From: Panagrolaimus kolymaensis
Taxonomy: Eukaryota; Nematoda; Chromadorea; Rhabditida; Panagrolaimidae
Length of the DNA: 64,000 nt
Direction of reading: 5' to 3'
Assembly: GCA_028622995.1 (NCBI GenBank)
Contig: JAJQJQ010000045.1
Span: 992,001 to 1,056,000 of the forward strand
Below, in pieces: positions 8,202 to 20,091 of this stretch (positions are counted from its first letter, which is position 1; each line of letters begins with the position of its first letter). The notes beneath the pieces were generated by a model. That model had not been told where the DNA came from, ran no database searches, and saw only the letters and a program-made list of their open reading frames with translations. Position numbers and translations under genes: made by a program.

Positions 8202-11200
8202 AGTTTTGGTTTTATTTTCTTTAAATCATTTCACTCTCATTTTATCCTTATTTTTGATGTTAAGAAAATTGGAAACTGAAATGGGTTCTCCACCGAAACC
8301 GATATTCTTTGAAAATCTTGCACCCGGACAAAAGAACAATCTTCAAGCCAATGAATATTATATTCAAGGTCAACGAAATCCTCGACAAATTTATCCATAT
8401 GATATTACTTCCTCGCCATATGATAATCGATTTAATAGAACAAATTATTATTCAAGATTTCCCATTCCTCCTCCTCCGCAACCACAATTACCATATCAGC
8501 AGCAGCAACAGCAACAGCAATATCAAAATAGACAAAATCCATATTTGCCACCACTAATAACTACAACAACCACGGCAGCCACGACAACTTCTACATCGAC
8601 GACGACAACTCCAATTCCAACTATTTGGACCACAGTAAGCAAAAATTAAAAAGAAGAAATATTTACTCATTAAAAAAATAAAAAAAAGAGTTTATGAGTC
8701 TTGTCACGAAAATTTTAAAGATAGAATTTTCGTTTCATGATTCATTAAAAATTTTTTTATACCTAATATTTTTAATTTTAAAACACTGTAAAAATTCGGT
8801 AAAATTAATAGATTGTTTTGAAGCAAAATTTTTATTTATCAAAAATTTTCGTTTCGGACATCATCCGAAGAAAAAAAATCTTCTTGAGCGCATAAAAATA
8901 TTTCTCTAATAATTTTCAGGTATATCCACATTATGGACCAATAGATATCTCCGTTTCTAATCCCAAAGCCATCGTATTGATTGGAAAGAAAACCGTTGAT
9001 AATGGAAATGGAACGGTTTATGAAAGTCGTCCACTTGGGCCAAGCAGTGATTGGTCTCCAGGACCAGCCAGAACCACTCCAGGTCCAATAGAATTAAATT
9101 TCACTGGCAAACCCACCGCAGCCAGTTATTATTCTCAAAGCCATCAAGCTGAATATTATGATGATTTATGTTGGGAAACTTTAATTGGACAAGAAATAGC
9201 TAAATTAATTACCACCGATTTGGTTATCACTGTGGTGGCAGTAATATTCATTGATTTTTTAAGAGGTTTATTTGTTCGTTATTTAAATCCATGGTGGTTT
9301 TGGAATATGGAAAAAACTTTTGTAAGTTTTGACAATTTCAAAAATTATTAAAATCATAAACAAAAATTAAATTTTTTAAATTTTCAAAGAATCAAAATTA
9401 GTTCCTCAAATTTTAGGATGCTTTAAAATAAAATTAAAGAAAAAAAGTTGTGTATCAAAGTTTTAAAAATAAAAATAAGCAAATCATTCCGAAAAAAAAT
9501 AAGGAATAATTTGCAATTTTTATTGCCTTAGGATAATTTAAAAAAAAATTAATTATGGGCTTGGAAAAAATATTGCAAACCCAAATATGATATAGCAAAT
9601 ATTAAAGTTTTTAAAATTATGGGTTTTATAATTATTAATAATAACTAATTTTTTGTCTGGCATCTAAAACGAAATTTTTTTGTAATAAAAACCCAAGGAC
9701 AAAGTTTATTTACAAAATAAGCAAATTATCCTCACAAAAAAAGTATTTGCCTAATTTTCAACCTTTTTAATAAAAATTCCTTTAACAATGATTTGTAAAA
9801 AATTTATCTTTATTTAATTTTGTTAATTAAGCTTTGCAAAAAAATCAAATGTAAACAAAATAAATCAAATAAATAATATTTCTAAAAAATTATTTATAAT
9901 TCCCCCATATTTTTTTATAGCCTGAATATGGTGAATTTAAAGTTGCTGAAAATGTTTTACATTTAGTTAATAATCAATCTCTCATGTGGTTGGGAGTATT
10001 TTTTGTTCCAATGTTACCAATGATAAATAATATAAAACTTATAATTATGATGTATATTCGTGGATGGGCTGTAATGACGTGTAATATGCCTTCACGACAA
10101 ATCTTTCGCGCATCACGGTCATCAAATTTTTATTTATTATTATTACTTTTTATGCTTTTTGTTTCAACTATTCCATTTGGATATGTTATGGCTTCGCAAC
10201 GCCCTTCAAAAGCATGTGGGCCATTTTCAAATCGACAAACATTTTATGAAATTTTGGAAGATGTCGTAAAAAATAATTTGCCTAAACCTGTTGTCGATGC
10301 ATTGGGAATGGTTATTTCCCCTGGTATTGTAATTCCATTGTTTATTTTATTAATGTAAGTTATCATCATAGCTAAATTTAAACTCTCACAGCGAAAAGAA
10401 AAAAGATTGCAACGAGACGCAAACATATTTTGCTAATTAATTCAAGAAACAAATAAAAAATGAATTTTTTTATTTTAGAAATCAAAAAAAATATATTTTT
10501 GTAAATTTTAAAGTTTTTCTGATTATCAAACATGAGTCTTGCAAAAATAGAAATATAATCGAGGCGATACTCAAAAATGCATTTAAAAAAATCAAAAAAA
10601 GGCAAAAAAGAAAGAAAAAAAGAGTGTTTTTTTTTTGCAAATCCTAAAATTTTACTTTACAAATTTATTCATAACTTTAGAAGATTATTAAAAATTTTCT
10701 TTCTCGAAACACAAATTAATTCACGCGGAAGTTAAAAAACTTATGTGTTTAAAAGTTTCGTTCGTATAAACAGAAAATACACTTTTTTTAAATTAATGAC
10801 CCAATGTCACAGAAAAATTCATTTATTTTTAATTTATTACACCTCCTCAATTTTTTTTGTTCAATAAAAAACATAAACAACTGCTAAAAATATTTTGAGA
10901 AAAAAAACCTTTATTTATTTTGTTTTATTTTATTTTTAGCCTCGTAATTTATTTTTTACTTACATTTGTTTCTGGCCTCCGCCAAGCCAATCATGATTTA
11001 ACTAAACAACTCGTTCACGTAAGTTTATTTTTTTTAAATTATTTGTTTGTTTTTTTTTATAAAAAACTTTGATAAATAAATTTTTTTGTGCTTTTTTAAT
11101 CCGAAATTTATCGTAAATTTACCTTTCTTTTTTTAAACTATTTTCTATAATTATTTTTGCAGGAGCGAACAGAAGAAAAGAAAAAAATCTTTGAACTTGC

Positions 11201-14200
11201 TGGACGCCGTAGGCGGGGAAGCAATCAAGTTCCACCCATCGTCTTTCATAAATCTTCACCCAAAAAAGATAAAAGTAAATCCATATCTCCACTCAAAAAA
11301 ATTGAAAGTCTTCCATCGGATGAAGAAAATAATACTTCGGCTTCGGTATCATCGAGTGAAAAACGCCGCCTTCGACAGCAACAACAAAATCGAATTATGG
11401 GTGGCCCAGGTCTTACAGCAAAAAATTCTATTAAAACTCCTCATCATCCTTTTATTCCTTCATTGGGTTCCGTGAATGAAGTCGAAAATTCAGATGATGA
11501 TGAAAATAATTTAAATAATCAACAACAAAAAAAATTACTTATTGAAAAGCGATTAACAAATGCAGATATAATTCCCGCGGTGAAACTTTCATGGTGGAAT
11601 AAATTTTTAATTTGTATTGGTTGGGAAGCAGAAAATGAATTAAAAGAAAAAATTATTAGAAAACGATTGGGTTTAGCTCCGAGAGAACCTTCCGAAGAAT
11701 TAACAACAACAAATCCATTGGATTCCGAACAAAAAATTGAAGAAGATGAATTATCTACGGATTCAGAAGCAAGCGAAGATGAGGTTACTCGACCATCGGA
11801 TGATAACGATCATTCTTCTTTTATTACCGATGAACAAGATTTAACTGAATCCACTTCAAATGTGTAAGATTTTTAATAAAATAAAATAATTGTATTTTAC
11901 TCAAAAAAATTTGTGACTTCGAGTTCCAGCTCGATAGTTTTACAAATTTTTTATTAAGAGACTAAGGATTACAAATATTTTGTTTTTACAAATACATTAT
12001 CTTTTTTTTCTAAAAAAAAAATAACTTTTTTTCGGTCTTTTTTATAATTAAAAAATCTTACAATTTATTTTTAAAAAATGGGTAGTGAAGAACCCGCAAA
12101 CAAAAGTTTAGAAATTTTCGCTATTAGAATTCAAGACACATAGTTTTTTGATTCCAAAAACATGAATGCTGTTTTTCTAAAAAAAAAAAACTTTTGTTAT
12201 TTTTAATTTTTAGGCCATCTCGAAGCCGCTCAGGTACAAATAGCGATTGGCAATCAGCTCGAGATTCTGGAAGGTAAACATCTTTTTTTTTCAATCAATT
12301 TTTTCAAATTAAATTTTTCATTATTTTAGTCGAAGTCGAAAGCAATCTGCTTCAATGAGTCGAAAAAATTCAGCTAAATCAGCTGGATCAAAATTTTTAG
12401 AAATTCCAACAGCCACAACAAATTCATCTAAACGAAATAATTCTCCAAACCTTGGTCCCCAACGAAAAAGTGTTTCACCATTTGAAATTGGAGCATCAGA
12501 TATTTCTCCATTAAGTGCATATGAAAAAGCTCGGCAACGAGCTGCAAGAGCTAAAAGGCATTCAAGTTCAGCCACTCGAGATGATACATCTCCATTTCGA
12601 GAAATGCAACAATTACCTTTGAGCGTTCGACGGGGAAGAGGAAGGCCGGAAGAAGTGGAAATTTTAATTCCATCATTAAATGATAATAATCAAAGTTATG
12701 GAGCTGAAGAAATTATTGAAAGGTCAGAAAAGCGTGAAAAAAAGAAAAGAAAAAAAGCGTTAAAATAACAAATTAATATATTTTTTGAGTGTATTTTTGT
12801 GTTTGTTGTTTAATTTTAACAATTTTGTTTGTTTGTAATAATTAATTTATAACTTTTGTTAAAAACGTTTGAGGTTTTGGTGACTTTAAAAAAATGTTGT
12901 TATTAATCACAAAAAAATATTATTGGAAGTCTAAATGCGAATAGCAAAAAATGAATAAAAAAATTCTCGCGTTAAAGCTTTATAAATGCTCGGATTTTTT
13001 GGAATTAGTAAAGCAAAAAAAGGATAAAATTTTATTAAAACTTTTAAAGATTTCCAAAGTTTTTAATGGTTAGACTTCCGGTAATTATTTTCCGCATTTC
13101 ATAATCTCAAATGGATCTCTTTTTTCTTCTAATCGTTTGTTTGCCTTTTAATAATAAATTTTTATTAACATTTTTAAACATTCTTCAATCATCAAAATCG
13201 ATTAAAGTAAATTTGATTTCATTTTTTTTTATAGTCCAACATCGCCAATGAATGGTGATCCAACTCGTCCACCATCAGATGAATCCCTTCGAGAGCCAAC
13301 CCCTACAACGCCATCCAGTTCATTTATAGGTTCAATTTCGAGAAGTCCTAAACGATCATTTGAAAAAGATTTCGGATTTCATGTTAATCCATCTTCAAGT
13401 TATGCTGCGGCAATGTCATCACCAATTATAAGTCCAACAACAAATAATCCATATCAACAACAAATTCGAAATTCCGATACCCCTAAATCTTCTCCTCGAT
13501 TAATTATTCATCCAACTCCAAGTTATCTTTTACTTTTGGATGAAATGGATAAAAATGATACAGAATCTTCGCCTTCGACGGATAGCATAAATTTGGATGA
13601 TTTACCTCCGCCACAATTAAGTCGATTTAATAATATTGGAAGGTTGCCCTTGGATTATATCGAAGATTATCCATATCATCGACCTGTTGCTGTTGGTGCA
13701 TCAAATCGAGATGCATTTACAGAGAATCCAATTTTACATAATCCATTATTATTTCATCATCATCAAACTCAATCGGATGGAGGTTCAAGTGGTGGAGGAA
13801 CAAGTACATCAACAACAAATAATCCAAATAATCGACCTCAACAAAATTATAATTTTGGTACTCCTATTCTTGGTAGAGCAATAAATAATATTTCATCGGC
13901 ACCAACTACGCCTCGAAGAATTCATGTCCCACCTCAAAGTCCAGTGACAACTCCAAGATTTCGAATAAGCATGTCTCCACCTAAAAATAGCAGTCAAGTA
14001 AGCTACAATCAAACCCCTCAATTTTAAGATCTAAAAAATTTTCGTTATGAAACCCAAAAAAATCTTGTCACGAAATTTATTTTAATGTAATTCTATATCA
14101 AAAGATTTAATTTTAGGAAAACACTCCCGATATGAATCGTCGAATAATTATGCGAACCAATACAGATCCTTCTCGTCGACCATCAAGCAGTGGAATAGGT

Positions 14201-14317
14201 TCATCTAATTCACCGTCATCCCTTCCAAGAAGGCATCAACCCCAACAACCCCAACAACAACAAAGGCAACATCCACGTGCTCCACATCGATCCCATTCCC
14301 AACAAACAACTGTTTAA
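8202..14317 (+). CDS. tmc: Transmembrane channel-like (TMC) protein, C-terminal part, nine exons
   Basis: Exons: 8202-8634, 8920-9321, 9921-10354, 10940-11018, 11163-11863, 12214-12273, 12330-12722, 13235-13997 and 14117-14317; phases close to 1154 residues. The first exon starts in mid-codon, so the N-terminal half (early membrane helices) is missing here. Exons 2-3 carry the TMC signature: [13 protein letters not shown], the [16 protein letters not shown] join, [17 protein letters not shown] and [10 protein letters not shown]. Hydrophobic helices follow through exon 4. TMC proteins form the pore of mechanotransduction channels; C. elegans TMC-1/TMC-2 are the nearest known relatives. A Gln- and Thr-rich stretch (8497-8630) fits the extracellular loop. 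Residues after exon 4 form a very long hydrophilic Ser/Pro-rich cytoplasmic tail. Stops at 11865, 12766 and 14025 are inside introns in this model. The donor at 12723 (GTCAGA) is weak, so a shorter isoform ending at 12768 is possible. Confidence 0.85.
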
Positions 14318-14772
14318 TAATAAATAAATAAAATAAAATTTCTTTGGTGCAAAATAAACAAAAAAAATAAAGTTTAAAATTGTTATATTTTTTTCTTCTT
14401 TCTCAAAAATTTTTGATTCAAATAAAAATATTTTTTAAAAATACATGTCTTCAACCATTAATTAATTACCTTAGATTTTAGTTTTTTAAGCAAAAAATTA
14501 ATCTAACCAAAAAAAATAAATTGTTTGTTAGCAAACGTGAGAAATTTTCGCCTTCAATTTTAAATTTTCTCATAAAAATATGCAAATTTCCAATCCTTCA
14601 AAAACATTCATTCGTTTTTCTTCATTGATTTACTTTTTTTCAATTTGCGACTCTCAATTTCATTCATTCCATTTTTTCACTTTTTTTCTGATCGCTTCTA
14701 TCCTTCTTCATCCAGCCAAAAATCATCAATCAATCAATAAAAGAAAAATTTCAATCAAAAAAGAAGAAAATT
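14318..14772 (+). other. TMC 3' end and short spacer to the kinase
   Basis: Overlapping AATAAA polyadenylation signals sit just after the TMC stop (about 14320-14340). The rest is AT-rich with a pyrimidine-rich stretch before the kinase ATG, probably kinase promoter and 5' UTR. No gene seen. Confidence 0.5.
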
Positions 14773-17246
14773 ATGTGTGAAATAATTCAACTTGAACCTG
14801 GAAGAATTGTGAATAAATGGAAAATTGAAAAGAAGCTCGGTGAAGGTACGTTTGTTTCTTATTCTTTTTCATTTGCATTTTTTTGGGAAGCTTCAGTCAA
14901 TGGTATAATTTTATAATTGAATCCTATCCCTGCTTTACCGAATCTTTATTAGACTAAAAAACGATTATCGTTGCTTGCTTTTGAGTAACATCAAACTTTC
15001 ACAAGGATCCTTCTTCCTTCCTTTGAGAAAACTTCTAATGCCAAAAAAAGTCTTCTCTTTTGGCGTTAGTTGAAAATATTTGCAAATTTTTCTTCCTCAA
15101 CTTTGCTCCTTTTTTTGTTTCATTAATTCTGTGCTTTTTGGGATTTTTACTTTGCCTAAAAATAGTTAGTATCTTGGGCCTTTACGAATATGCTTAATGC
15201 TGTTAATAGCTTTTTGTTGTTATGCTTATTGCAATCCAAGGGAAACGACAAGTATCATTGTGTCGATGAAAGTGCTTAGTTTGCTTTCCAATTATTTTTT
15301 GAAGTTTATTTTTGATTTTGTTTCTTCATTTTTGAATAAAAACTTTCACTACCAACTTTTATTTCTATTACCCAACTTTGTGCCATTGTTTTTTGTTTCG
15401 TGATAGCGTGTGTCATATTGTAGTTAGCTTCAGATGTTATAAACTTTTTGTCACTTTGTTTCATTCTTTTTAACGTTTCCATTTTTCAGGTGCATTTGGT
15501 GCAGTATTTAAATGCAGTTATGAAGGAAAAATGTATGCATTAAAAACTGAAGGACAACAAGAAAAGATTCAATTATTGAAAATGGAAGTATTCGTTTTAC
15601 TTGAATTAGCTAAATCAAATGGTACACGACATTTTTGCAAAATTGAAGATAAAGGACAATGTGATAATTTCAATTATGTTGTTATGACATTGGTTGGAAA
15701 ATCATTGCAAGATTTACTTTTAATACAACGTAAACGAAGATTTTCTATGGGTACTGCATTATCTATTGGAATTCAATGTTTAGAAGCTTTGGAAGATTTA
15801 CATTCAATTGGGTATGTTTATGTATTTTTTTGGTTTTTGTGTTTATATATGTATTGGTTATGAAGGTACTAGTATGTTTAGAAAGTTAAACAAGTTTCTC
15901 TGTTGCTTGTTGGCCAGCTGCTTTTGTAGCTACTTTTCAAGAAATTCTAGCAACTATTATTCATTAATCTAACTTGCTTGCTTTTCAGTTACCTTCATCG
16001 TGATGTCAAACCTGGAAATTACACCATTGGTCGTCCTGATTTGAAAGAACTTCGAAAAGTTTATGTACTTGATTTTGGAATGGCAAGAAAATTTGTTCAT
16101 GATGATGGTACAATGAAAAAACCTCGTTCAGCTGCAGGATTTCGTGGAACTGTTCGCTATGCAGCTCTCTCATGTCATGTTCAACGTGAAATGTGCCGAA
16201 AAGATGATATTGGTATGTCTCTCTCTTTACTTGCTTGTTTATCGAATTATGTCTTTGTTTTACTTTTTCAGAATCATGGCTATATATGGTCGTTGAATTA
16301 ACACGTGGTAAACTTCCATGGAGACATCTCGAAGTATGTTATCGTTTAACATCGTTACATTGTGGCTAATAAAAGCATCTATTTTTAGGATCAAGATGAA
16401 GTTGGTGTAATGAAAAAGCAATGCCGAAAGGAACAAGCTGTAAAACATTTGTTTGGTGGATGTCCTCGTCAATTTGTTGATATTCTAAGACTTTCTGATT
16501 CATGGAAATTTTTTGACGCACCTGATTATGAAAAGATTTATGCATTAATGAAGGAAGCTATTGTCTCAACTAAAGCTGAGGTTGGTGTTTTTAACGATGC
16601 TTATGGTTTTTCGTTGTCCAAATTCATGCTACCATATACCCACCAACTTTCACCATTTTAACTATGTTCTTTTTTTTTCCAGGAATTTCCATATGATTGG
16701 GAGCCAGAAGCAATCAAGAAAGCTGAAGAAGTAGCCAAAGCTAAGAAAGCCGCAGGTAAAAAAGAATCATCAAGCAGTAACTCTGAAAAGGAATCAAAAA
16801 TGAAGAAGATTGAAAAGCAGGCTAGCAAAGAAAAAGTGAAGCAATCTGATAAAGAAAAGCGTCCTTCAAAAGAAAATGTTAAAAAAGAAGATAACAATAA
16901 CAACAAAAAAGATGAATCTATTAAAAAGAAAAAGAAAGATGATGGTCCTGTATTAGCTGCAGCAAATCATCCTCCTCAAACATCGGAAAAGCAAAAACCC
17001 AATCTTCAAGCGTCTGAAAAGCAAAAACCTGTTCCTCAAGCATCTGAAAAACAACAAAAACCAAATATTCAAGCATCTGAAAAACAAAAAGCCATTCCTC
17101 AAGCATCAGAAAAACAACAAAAACCTGTTCCTCAAGCATCTGAAAAGAAAAAACAACCCAAAGGTGGTGCAGCATCTGGTATTCATCCACCTTCACCAAT
17201 CGCCAATGCATCAGAAAAGAATAAACTACGACGAATAACAAAATAA
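14773..17246 (+). CDS. Tau-tubulin-kinase-like (CK1 superfamily) Ser/Thr kinase
   Basis: Six exons: 14773-14845, 15490-15811, 15989-16212, 16272-16333, 16389-16580 and 16683-17246, giving 478 residues. The kinase domain covers about 17-285: GEGAFGAVFK loop, catalytic Lys43 in YALKTE, HRDVKPGN with Asp137, DFG at 160-162, and the CK1-type RGTVRYAALSCH substrate segment in place of APE. The domain closes with EFPYDWE, typical of nematode TTBK-like kinases. These form a large, often sperm-enriched family in nematodes; TTBKs phosphorylate tau and tubulin elsewhere. The tail is Lys/Glu-rich and then carries five or six copies of a 10-13 residue unit around ASEKQ(Q)KPxPQ, ending at a basic C-terminus. 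All catalytic residues are present. Substrate and expression site are unknown. Confidence 0.9.
17150..17246 (+). other. End of the ASEK repeat tail of the kinase
   Basis: The coding repeat begins near 16970 with TSEKQKP and is followed by units near 17005, 17035, 17074, 17101 and 17137. A final degenerate ASEK copy lies just before the stop. Confidence 0.5.
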
Positions 17247-18539
17247 ATTGTATTGTATCTTTTTTTTATTGTCTAAATATGTATTATAAAGGTTTTTAAT
17301 AAATATGTGTATTGATTTTGAATTTATCGTTTTTGTTGCTTTTGTTGTATTTGGTTTATTTTTGTGAATTCTTTCTCTTCGGTGATAATATACTGTTTCT
17401 TTGTCTTGTAACTTCTTACACTTACATTGCATTTGTTTGTGGAATTTTTTTTTTGGAGAAATGTGTTTTCGAGTTTGTTGAAAAAATGTTAAAATCCTTT
17501 AGCCCTGAATGGATGGATGGGCCAATAAGTACACTATAAAAATACATGCATACTTTGTCCATAAACGTTGCACATAAATTCGGTTTAACTATGTTTGTTT
17601 GTTTCTTGTTATAACTTATAAGCCTTTTTTACTAATGGCAAAAAAAGAAAGGATTGTATTGCTTTTTTCATATTTTTCGCTTCACTTTTTTTTTGTTTTG
17701 CTTTTTGTAACAAAGTCTTATCAAATTACAAAATCTCCGCTGTTTTTTTCTTCTCTTTTTTTCCAAAAAACTAAAAGTCTAAACTATTTTTTTTCTCTTC
17801 GGCTGCTTGATGGCTGATCTTGTGATTTTGTGTTAGCTAGCAAGTGCATATATTTATTTCTTTTCTTCTTTTTTTGAATGTTTAATCTTCTTTTTTTATT
17901 ATTTTTTTGTTCACTCATAATGGCATTTAAGATAGTGAAAAAAAATCAAAGTATTAAATGATTCTAATGAAACACTGTTAAACATGACTCGTGAATCATT
18001 TGTAAGGAATCCAGCTCCTTTGGGTGAGCCATTAATGAGTCTTGGAGATCAGTTGATCCCTGCTGGTGCTGAGTTATTGGTAAACAGGTTGGTTTATCGT
18101 TTTATTGCTTATTTAGTGTCCTTAGGGTCACGCACCTCCTCGTATATACAAGTGTTAGTAGTTGGAGATAATCCACAGCTACGTAACAATGTTTGATAAT
18201 GTTTGATTCTTTTTCCGTTACAATATTAATCATTTATTTACATATTCTTTGCATGTGCTTTATTTATTTATGACTATTTATTCCCGCTGATCTCCTGGTT
18301 GTTGCTTCTTCATTTGAACCAAGATTTTTTTATTTTTAAATTGAAAACATCGAATTGAATATTTAATTATAGTAAATTGCAATCATATAAAGTAATATTA
18401 ATTTAACAAAAGTAATGATAACAAAAAAATGAATAAAAATTAAAATTTTGAAAAACACGAGTCTAAATTTCTTTATTTTAAAAGTTTTTATTTTTTTACA
18501 AAAAAATATTTATTATTCAAGTTTTTGACAAACAAAATT
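17247..18539. other. Convergent intergenic region, one doubtful short ORF
   Basis: AATAAA at about 17298-17303 fits the kinase poly(A) signal. The rest is T-rich on the plus strand. An ATG-started frame at 17984-18196 (70 codons) has a less biased composition than its surroundings, beginning MTRESFVRNPAPLGEPL, and might be an exon with a donor near 18080 (GTAAAC). I recognise no family and did not call it. Confidence 0.35.
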
Positions 18540-20091
18540 CTAAACAGTATGTGAAGGTGATTGAGGAGGTTGAATTTCCATCATATTTTTAGATGATACA
18601 GAATAATGAATTCCATTGTTATTATTATTATTATTTGATTGATGCTTCAAACTTCTACCACCATCAAGAAAGCCACCACCTTGTTGAGGAGTAATGGATT
18701 GAGAATATGGAATTTTAAAAACCATTGAAAGCACTTTTTTTCGAACACTTTTATTTAATATTAAATAAATAAAAGCTGGAGCTCCTGAAACAAATTTTTT
18801 CTATAAAACTATTAATTTATTGGATTCAAAGGTTTCTTTCTTACCATGAATAAACAACCAACCAATTTCAGATAATTGCATTAAAATTTTTGGCGTAACA
18901 AAATATTGTTCATAAACATATAAAAGTGCAATAAAAAAATTTAAAAATGATACAATTAAAACTTGAATAAATATTGGTTTTTGTCTTTTGGTAAATATGA
19001 GTTTATTGATATTATGATATTTCTTTTTCAAAAGAGTTCCAACAAAAATAAGATAAAAGAAAGCCAAAGAAAATGCCACCGTAATATTGTGGAATGGTTG
19101 CCATTTATTTGCGTACTAAAAAAAAATTATTTTTGTTTTTTTCTAGAATTTCTCAGATAAATAGGTAGTTAGAAATTTTTTTTGTTTTTTAATGAATTTC
19201 TGTTCTCGTATGGAATTTGTTTCTAGGCCATAAATTTGGAAATTTTAATTAGAAAAACTTTTTTTGGTTTTTTTTAAATCTTAAATAATTTGTAACAAAT
19301 TTTTTTCTGGTTTTTAACAAAAAAAAATTATAATTCCCGAAAATCACGGTACACTGGATTAAAAGCTTCCATTAATCCAAGCAAATAAAAGTCCAAATAT
19401 CTTACATTAAATTCATTTTGAATGGGATAACCAAAATGTGGATTAAATATCCATACTCCAACTAGCGAAGAATAAATTAATCCATTTGTTGTGAGACAAA
19501 CTATCGCCGCATGAATCAAAGCAGCCAAAACCCAAAAATATGTTCGATTTCCACGAAATAAAGAATTAGAAAATTTTGGAGATAAAATACAGATGCAACG
19601 ATTAAAAGCCAAAATAATGGCTAAATCACTTTCAGCTATCCAAACATAAAATCCAATTGTGCCAAGAATCAACATCATCCATGGACACGAGCAAAATACA
19701 GCTCCAATAATTGAAAAATATCCAGCTGCTATTCCACTTATTCCAATTGCAATTATATCAATTATAATTATAATTGACATAAGTCGATAACAACTTTCCA
19801 TTTGAAAGCATGGTTGCCAAAGAACATAAATTAATGGAATATATAAAATCTGAAAAGAAAAAAAATTTAGTGGGTAAAAGTTAAATAAAAAAAATTTGGA
19901 GGAGGAAAAAGAAAAAAATTTGGGTTAAATGCAACAAGAATTTTGCTTACTTCAAAAATCGCTGAGATAATAATTAGGCCAATTCCATATGGAATATTTG
20001 TTCTTTCTTCAAGTGAATACATATTGACATCATAATATGAGCAATTATAATGTTGGTTGAAACTTTCTGGATCGGAAATGAGGAGATTCAT
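18540..20091 (-). CDS. srt: Serpentine chemoreceptor, class T (srt)
   Basis: Exons 20091-19951, 19849-19355, 19115-18845 and 18784-18540 give 383 residues with exact phases. Seven hydrophobic helices can be counted. Srt features are the extracellular N-terminus with paired Cys, PYGIGLIIISAIFEILYIPL in helix 1, ESCYRLM before helix 2, GYFSIIGAVFCS, and the LAFNRCICILSPK segment at the end of helix 3. Srt receptors are nematode-specific G-protein-coupled receptors presumed to detect odorants on ciliated neurons. The tail has a poly-Asn run and is Ser/Pro-rich. ATG 20091 is chosen because an in-frame stop lies 12 bases upstream; an acceptor (TTTTTTTAG) about 44 bases upstream suggests trans-splicing or a 5' UTR intron. 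The donor closing exon 2 (GTGTAC at 19354) is weak but keeps family homology. Confidence 0.88.

Noticed and set aside
14580..14780. 66-codon plus frame before the kinase
   Set aside because: Phe/Ser/His-rich translation of a pyrimidine-rich leader; overlaps the true kinase ATG in another frame.
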